Both the position numbers and the translations under genes were made by a program. A stretch of 64,000 nucleotides of DNA from CAVSRC01 sp963730325 (GTDB lineage: Bacteria > Pseudomonadota > Alphaproteobacteria > Rhizobiales > Kaistiaceae): positions 1 through 64,000 of the forward strand of contig CAVSRC010000005.1 of the NCBI GenBank assembly GCA_963730325.1, read 5' to 3'. The notes beneath the pieces were generated by a model. That model was not told where the DNA came from. It did no database searches and saw only the letters and a program-made list of their open reading frames with translations. Positions 59,252 to 64,000 of the stretch are shown here, one piece after another (the stretch's first letter is position 1; each line of letters begins with the position of its first letter).

Positions 59252-59755
59252 TCAGGCGGACTTGCGCTGGCCGATATTCATCTCGAAATCGCCGATCGCT
59301 TCCGGTGCCAGGCGGCGCAGCCCGTCGAGATCGGTCTTGCCGGGCATCAGTTCGATCTGCAGCGGACGCGGATTGTCCGGGTGATTGACGCGCAGCAGGT
59401 AGCTGCGCTGATTGCGCGCCTTCATGGCGATGTACATGCGCCATCCGGTCAGCGCGGCGAGCGGCGCCGTCATCCGTTGCACGCCCCAGGGCCGCCACAG
59501 GGTCACCACCGATTGACCGCTGGCGTCGTCCGCCTCGAAGCGGACGATGGTGTCGCGCGCCTCGGCGAACATGCGGTAGCCGCCATAGACCGCGGCGGCG
59601 AGAAACCCCGCGCCGAACAGATAGCCGGTGTCGTCCGACATGCCGAGATAGGCGCGGACGATCTCGGCGATCCCCCAGATGACGGCTCCCACGAGGATGG
59701 CAATCGATATCCAGTTGCGCGTCATCAGACCGCGATCGTCGTAGATACGGGTCAT
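59252..59755 (-). CDS. Membrane protein with PH-like soluble domain, function unknown
   Basis: The 167-residue protein starts MTRIYDDRGLMTRNWISIAI and has two hydrophobic helices (NWISIAILVGAVIWGIAEIV and YLFGAGFLAAAVYGGY). A soluble C-terminal part (ARDTIVRFEADDASGQSVVT, then GWRMYIAMKARNQRSYLLRV) looks like a small beta domain similar to bacterial PH-like modules. The family is not recognised with certainty. A GTG at 59770, overlapping the leuB stop, is an alternative start. It follows leuB on the same strand. Confidence 0.7.
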   Translation of the reverse strand: MTRIYDDRGLMTRNWISIAILVGAVIWGIAEIVRAYLGMSDDTGYLFGAGFLAAAVYGGYRMFAEARDTIVRFEADDASGQSVVTLWRPWGVQRMTAPLAALTGWRMYIAMKARNQRSYLLRVNHPDNPRPLQIELMPGKTDLDGLRRLAPEAIGDFEMNIGQRKSA

Positions 59756-59766
59756 CCCGGCGGCGC

Positions 59767-60876
59767 TCACGATGCCTTCCCCAATTCGTCGACGACCGCC
59801 TTGCCCATGGCTTCGGTGCCCACCTTCTCGGTGCCCGCCGTCCAGATGTCCGCGGTTCTGAGCCCCTTGTCGAGCACCGCGGAGATCGCCGCCTCCAGCC
59901 GGCCGGCGGCTTCGCCGAGGCCGAAGGAATAACGCAGCGCCATGGCGAAGCTCGCCAGCATGGCGATCGGATTGGCGAATCCCTTGCCGGCGATGTCCGG
60001 CGCCGAGCCGTGCACCGGCTCGTAGAGGGCCCGCCGTTTGCCGGTCGCCGGATCCGGTGCGCCGAGCGAGGCCGAGGGCAGCATGCCGAGCGAGCCGGTC
60101 AGCATGGCGGCAACGTCGGAGAGGATATCGCCGAACAGGTTGTCGGTGACGATCACGTCGAACTGCTTGGGCGCGCGCACCAGCTGCATGCCGCCGGCAT
60201 CGGCGAGCATGTGCTCCAGCATCACGTCGCTGTAGCCGGCCTTGTGGGTGGCGGTGACCACCTCGTTCCACAACACGCCCGACTTCATGACGTTGCGCTT
60301 CTCCATCGAGGTCACCTTGTTGCCGCGCGTGCGCGCCAGCTCGAAGGCGGCCCTGGCGATGCGTTCGATCTCGTAGGTGTCGTAGACCTGGGTGTCGATG
60401 GCGCGCTTCTGGCCGTTGCCGAGCTCGCGGATTTCCTTGGGCTCGCCGAAATAGACGCCGCCGGTGAGCTCGCGCACGATCAGGATATCGAGTCCCTCGA
60501 CCAGCTCGCGCTTGAGCGAGGAGGCATCGGCCAGCGCCGGATAGACGATCGCCGGCCTGAGATTGGCGAACAGCGCCAGGTCCTTGCGCAGGCGCAGAAG
60601 CCCCGCCTCGGGGCGCACCTCATAGGGCACGCCGTCCCATTTCGGCCCGCCGACCGCGCCGAAGATCACCGCATCGGCGGCCATGGCCTTGTCCATCGCC
60701 GCTTCCGAGATCGCCGCCCCGTGGGCGTCGTAGGCCGACCCGCCGACCAGGTCCTCTTCGTACTCGAAGGTGTCGCCGCCGGCTTGGTTGAACCAGGCGA
60801 TCACCCGCCGGACCTCGGCCATGACTTCCGGGCCGATGCCGTCGCCGGGCAGGAGGAGAAGCTGGTAGGTGGTCAC
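59767..60876 (-). CDS. leuB: 3-isopropylmalate dehydrogenase
   Basis: LeuB oxidises and decarboxylates 3-isopropylmalate. The protein contains LLLPGDGIGPEVMAEVRRVI, FGAVGGPKWD, GLLRLRKDLALFANLRP, LIVRELTGGVYFGEPKE, the Asp cluster in DVIVTDNLFGDILSDVAAML and ALYEPVHGSAPDIAGKGFAN. I prefer the GTG at 60876 (VTTYQLLLLPGDG), the common beginning; an ATG six codons upstream (60894) is also in frame. The length of 369 residues is normal. leuC and leuD lie more than 40 kb away on the same strand. Confidence 0.96.
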   Translation of the reverse strand: MTTYQLLLLPGDGIGPEVMAEVRRVIAWFNQAGGDTFEYEEDLVGGSAYDAHGAAISEAAMDKAMAADAVIFGAVGGPKWDGVPYEVRPEAGLLRLRKDLALFANLRPAIVYPALADASSLKRELVEGLDILIVRELTGGVYFGEPKEIRELGNGQKRAIDTQVYDTYEIERIARAAFELARTRGNKVTSMEKRNVMKSGVLWNEVVTATHKAGYSDVMLEHMLADAGGMQLVRAPKQFDVIVTDNLFGDILSDVAAMLTGSLGMLPSASLGAPDPATGKRRALYEPVHGSAPDIAGKGFANPIAMLASFAMALRYSFGLGEAAGRLEAAISAVLDKGLRTADIWTAGTEKVGTEAMGKAVVDELGKAS

Positions 60877-60968
60877 AGGACGGCTCCACGGCACGGGGAA
60901 GGAAAAACGCCCTGCTGGTTAGCCGCGCCCGGCCCGTGCCGCAAGTCCGGTCACCGTCGCAGGGGCGT

Positions 60969-62834
60969 TCAGCCGGGAATCGCCAGCCCGCGGCTTTCCG
61001 CCGACAGGCGCCAGCCGGCGACGTCGCCCAGCATCACCTCGGCCGCCTTGCGCACCCGTGCCCGCAGATGGTGCAGGTTGGGTTGCTCTCCGTCGATCTC
61101 GGCGATGAGCGCGTCGAGCCCGCGCCGCGTGCGCTCGGAGCGCCGGCCGATGCCGGCGAAATCGCCGATCACGCGGATGCCGTAGGTGGCCGTCGCCAGC
61201 GCCGGCAGGCCGGCGGTCAGCGCCGCCACGACCACCCCGAAGCTGTCGGCAAGGCTCTCGCCATGACCGTGCCCCTCGCCGCCACCGCCGAGGTCCGGCA
61301 GCTTGACCGCGAGATAGGCGAGCGCCGCCACGATGGTGAGGACGAAGCAGGTGAGCCCCGCCCGCTCCACGCGGTGTTCGAGCCCGTGCATGCGCTTCGC
61401 GGTCACGCCGTGATAGGCGCACTGGTCGGCGATGAGCCCGCTGACGGCGGCGCGCGCCGCGCGCAAGCCGTCGCCGTCGAGCCGCCCGTGGCGCAGCCCC
61501 TGGGCCCGCACGACGGCGCGCGCATACCACCCGGTCCATGTCGGCTCGGCACCGGCCGGCATCGCCGGCCTGAGACCCACCATCCACAGGAGCAGCGCCA
61601 CGCGCAGCCGCTCGGCGAGTTCCCGCCCCTCGAACCAGCGCCGGTGCCACTGCCGTCTGAGGCCGAGCCCGGTATTGAACACCACGGTCACGATCAGAAG
61701 AATCTCGATGACCACCAGCACCGGCTTCCAGTCGTGGCGAACGATGGAGATCGCCGCGCAGACCACGGCCAGCGCTCCGAAGACGAAGTTGAGGATGAAG
61801 GCGCCGCGAAAGGTCTGGGCGAGCCGCGAGCCGACGAAATCGGCCCAGCCGAAGGCGTTGGCGATGGTCATCGGGCGCGCTGCGGCGGGGCCTTCGGCGG
61901 CGGCCGGTGCCAGCGCCGCTTCCCGTTCCGCCAGTTCCGCCGGCGCGGCCGGGCGCACGTGCCGGCGCGACAGGCGCTGAATGCCGGCAAGCGCCATCAA
62001 CAATGGAAAACCGATGGAGAGCGTGAACCCGGGCGCACGTTCCGCGAAATAGCGGGTGAGACCCGCCCGCTCGTCGTCATGATGGTGGTGCCCGCCGCCG
62101 CTCTCCGCAGGCGCCGCGGGCGGGCGTAGCAGGGCATCGACCAGCAGCGGCAGGCCGGTGGTGCAGTCGCCCGCCGGCATGTCGTGCACCCGGCCGGTCG
62201 GCACCACCGTCTGATCGAGCCCATGCCAGCGCAGATGCGGCGGCGCCGCGCCATTGGCGTCGACGATGATGAGCGGCCGGCCGTCGCGCGCCAGGGCCTC
62301 CACCGTGTCGGTGGTGCCGCCGCGCCCGTGCGACGGTCCCCCGTCCCAGACCGCCACGACCACATCCGCCTGGTCGATCACCGTATAGGCCGCGGCTTCA
62401 TAGGCGCTGGCCTCGGCGTCGCGGCTGCCCGGCAGTTCGAGCACGGCGCGCGCGTGTCCGATCAGCGAGCGGAATTCTTCGCGCGCGGGCTCTTCGGCGA
62501 AATCCTTCTCGAATTCCTCCCGGGCGAAGGGCAGCACGGCATCGAGGGCGAAGGTGAGCGGTCCGTCGTTCTTGTCCCGCCGCGCCACGAGCGCACGCGC
62601 CGCGATGCGGTCGGCGCCCTCGGCCAGCGAATCGACCAGGGAGAGCACCGCCGGGCCGGCAAAGACGGAGCCGTAGTCGCGCTCGGCCTTCACCATCGCC
62701 GCCGCGATGCCGTCGAGCACCGCATCGATGTCGGCCGCCACACGATCGCGCGCTGCCTCCGGCAGCCGGTTGGGCCGGTGGCCGATGACCCCGACGGCCA
62801 GAGCCAGCGGCGGCTTGGGCGGATGTTGGCTCAC
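60969..62834 (-). CDS. SLOG-domain protein fused to a multi-helix membrane (SLATT-like) region
   Basis: This 621-residue protein has an N-terminal Rossmann-like SLOG domain: LAVGVIGHRPNRLPEAARD (nucleotide loop with GHR at 18-20), SLVDSLAEGADRIAARALVA (65-84), a VLPFAREEFEKDF segment, QADVVVAVWDGGPSHG (155-170), and GGTTDTVEALARDGRPLIIV (172-191). The C-terminal half has about four strong transmembrane helices (345-365, 372-392, 494-512, 531-552) and ends in RRSERTRRGLDALIAEI. SLOG plus SMODS/SLOG-associated TM effectors have been described as candidates in nucleotide-based conflict systems. Function here is unknown. Two His-rich linkers (GGGHHHHDDE at 246-255 and GEGHGHGES at 519-527) are unusual. 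Confidence 0.65.
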   Translation of the reverse strand: MSQHPPKPPLALAVGVIGHRPNRLPEAARDRVAADIDAVLDGIAAAMVKAERDYGSVFAGPAVLSLVDSLAEGADRIAARALVARRDKNDGPLTFALDAVLPFAREEFEKDFAEEPAREEFRSLIGHARAVLELPGSRDAEASAYEAAAYTVIDQADVVVAVWDGGPSHGRGGTTDTVEALARDGRPLIIVDANGAAPPHLRWHGLDQTVVPTGRVHDMPAGDCTTGLPLLVDALLRPPAAPAESGGGHHHHDDERAGLTRYFAERAPGFTLSIGFPLLMALAGIQRLSRRHVRPAAPAELAEREAALAPAAAEGPAAARPMTIANAFGWADFVGSRLAQTFRGAFILNFVFGALAVVCAAISIVRHDWKPVLVVIEILLIVTVVFNTGLGLRRQWHRRWFEGRELAERLRVALLLWMVGLRPAMPAGAEPTWTGWYARAVVRAQGLRHGRLDGDGLRAARAAVSGLIADQCAYHGVTAKRMHGLEHRVERAGLTCFVLTIVAALAYLAVKLPDLGGGGEGHGHGESLADSFGVVVAALTAGLPALATATYGIRVIGDFAGIGRRSERTRRGLDALIAEIDGEQPNLHHLRARVRKAAEVMLGDVAGWRLSAESRGLAIPG

Positions 62835-62868
62835 GGGGCTTGGCTCTCCGGGCGGCGGCTCTGGCGAC

Positions 62869-64000
62869 TTAGAAGATGTGGTAGCGCTCGTCTTCGTCCT
62901 CGCGCCGCGGCGGTCCCGGATCGTCCGGCGCCCGCGGCGAAAGGTCCTCCTGCACCACCTTCGCCCCAGCCGCCTTCGCCTCCGCTGGCGGGGTTTCGCC
63001 CCCCGCCGTTTCGGCTGGCCCGGCCTCTGCCGGCGCGCTCTCCGCCGGCTTGGCCGCTGGCGTCGTTTCCTCCACGGCGGGCGCTGCCGTCACCGCCTTC
63101 GTCTCGACGGTCGGCGGCGCGTCGTCCGCCGTCGCCCACGCCTCGATCTCCATCTGGCGCTCGGCCGGCAGCCGGGCAGGCGGCACCTTCCATTCAAAGG
63201 CATCGATGCGGCCGGAGACCGGCGACACCGGCGCCCATTGGGCGAAGATGCGGCCATCGGCGATCCATGCCGGGTCGCGCGGTGCGCTGAGCGCCCGCGC
63301 CAGCCAGCCGCGCACCCGCCCCTGATCGCCGTGTTCGCCTTCCTCGATCTCCGCCATCAGCAGGCAGACGCCTTCGCTCGGCTGCAAGCGGATCATGCCG
63401 CCCAGCGCCTCACGCGCCGCCGGCCAGTCGCGCGCATCGATGGCGGCGCGGGCGACCGCCATGGCCCCCTCGGCATGGTTGGCGCGCATCTCCGCCAGCT
63501 TGCGCACGCGCTTCAGCCGGTCGCGCACCGAATCGCCGGTTCTGACCTCCGCATAGGCCGCCGCGATATCGGGATGCGGCGAAGCCTTCCACGCCGCTTC
63601 CAGGATGCGCGAGGCCCGGCGGACATCCCCGTTGCGGGTCAACAACCGCGCCGCGATCACCGATGCCGGCACCAGGTCGGGCGCCAGACGGTGTGCCTCG
63701 ATCGCCAGGCTGCGCGCCTCCTCGGGCGTACCGGCCTCCAGTTCCATGGCGCGGGCCGTCATCAGCACCGCGCGCAGGCGTTGCGCCCTGGCGTTGTCGA
63801 CGGTACCGGCGTCGGCATTGGCGGCGAGCGTGGTCAGCGCCGCCTGCCAGTCGCCGGCCTGGCACTGATAGTCGAAGAGCGCGGTTCCCGCCCAGGCGAC
63901 CCGTGGCGAAATCCGCATCGCTTCCTCGGCGAAATGGCGCGCGGCGGTGTGCTCGCCGGTGCGCCGCGCCTCGATGAACAGGCCGTGCAGACCGAGCACC
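62869..64000 (-). CDS. HemY-like TPR membrane protein, 5' end beyond the window
   Basis: The visible 376 residues start VLGLHGLFIEARRTGEHTAA and run through TPR-type helices (ARHFAEEAMRISPRVAWAGT, LVPASVIAARLLTRNGDVRR, AMAVARAAIDARDWPAAREA) to a Pro/Ala/Glu-rich low-complexity tail and the end EDEDERYHIF. The order of elements fits the C-terminal part of HemY (haem-biosynthesis-associated TPR protein), with the N-terminal membrane region missing at the window edge. The final 120 residues look disordered. The assignment is by overall pattern. Confidence 0.75.
   Translation of the reverse strand, partial: VLGLHGLFIEARRTGEHTAARHFAEEAMRISPRVAWAGTALFDYQCQAGDWQAALTTLAANADAGTVDNARAQRLRAVLMTARAMELEAGTPEEARSLAIEAHRLAPDLVPASVIAARLLTRNGDVRRASRILEAAWKASPHPDIAAAYAEVRTGDSVRDRLKRVRKLAEMRANHAEGAMAVARAAIDARDWPAAREALGGMIRLQPSEGVCLLMAEIEEGEHGDQGRVRGWLARALSAPRDPAWIADGRIFAQWAPVSPVSGRIDAFEWKVPPARLPAERQMEIEAWATADDAPPTVETKAVTAAPAVEETTPAAKPAESAPAEAGPAETAGGETPPAEAKAAGAKVVQEDLSPRAPDDPGPPRREDEDERYHIF

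Overview
The window is a stretch of high-GC chromosome from an alphaproteobacterium, most likely of the Hyphomicrobiales (Rhizobiales). The inference rests on gene order and family content: ffh-chorismate mutase-rpsP-rimM-trmD-rplS followed by leuC, dapF-mtaB-ftsY, ccmABCDG next to aconitase, DUF2794, DUF1036, an IalB-type exported protein, a Mur-like manganese box, and short intergenic palindromes of the kind common in this order. I cannot name the genus. I see no prophage, transposase, CRISPR array, integrase, rRNA or tRNA gene; this is mainly core chromosome with small lineage-specific inserts.

Layout. 1-10.2 kb: a GNAT enzyme cut by the window edge, typA, an adenylate cyclase/TPR protein, a CBS-containing site-2 protease, argG, a flavodoxin, a PAP2 phosphatase and an ArnT-like glycosyltransferase. 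10.2-20.4 kb: LysE exporter, rlmN, leuD, purine nucleoside phosphorylase, cytochrome b561, a zincin next to a bacterial Popeye protein, an Lrp regulator divergent from a DUF2000 gene, leuC and a Tat-exported metallophosphoesterase. 20.5-26.3 kb: the translation and secretion block rplS, trmD, rimM, rpsP, chorismate mutase and ffh, with two exported DUF1036 genes on the opposite strand between trmD and rplS and a lone SecDF P1-head protein after rplS. 26.4-30.9 kb: aldo/keto reductase, exported msrA and msrB, and a ferric-reductase-like flavocytochrome. 31.2-41.2 kb: dapF-mtaB-ftsY-cupin-yciB, then ccmABCDG on the other strand, then acnA. 41.3-50.2 kb: DUF1223, htpG with a heat-shock-type promoter, DUF2794, GNAT, Bax inhibitor-1, thpR, DUF1232, IalB-like, a CitE-like lyase and pyridoxal kinase. 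50.2-56 kb: a GT2-HpnK-GtrA envelope operon, two large palindromes, an ArsR-VOC-SRPBCC operon, META and asd. 56-64 kb: small exported and membrane proteins, mntH behind a Mur-like box, a tandem HdeA-like protein, leuB, a SLOG-plus-membrane protein and a HemY-like protein cut by the edge.

Three of the leucine genes (leuD, leuC, leuB) are present but scattered. Envelope redox functions recur: cytochrome c maturation, periplasmic methionine sulfoxide repair, b-type cytochromes and thioredoxin-like proteins.

A striking technical feature is nine single-base frameshifts in eight otherwise intact genes, several of them normally essential (ffh, ftsY). I read these mainly as consensus errors of the assembly, and give each such gene as one reconstructed CDS with the break located. 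The least conventional items are the SLOG/membrane protein (60969-62834), the Popeye protein (15182-15883), the double HdeA-like protein (58614-59213), the lone SecDF P1-head protein (20501-20890), and two palindrome families, one of which supplies the stop codon of htpG and one of which begins 6 bases upstream of a glycosyltransferase start codon.
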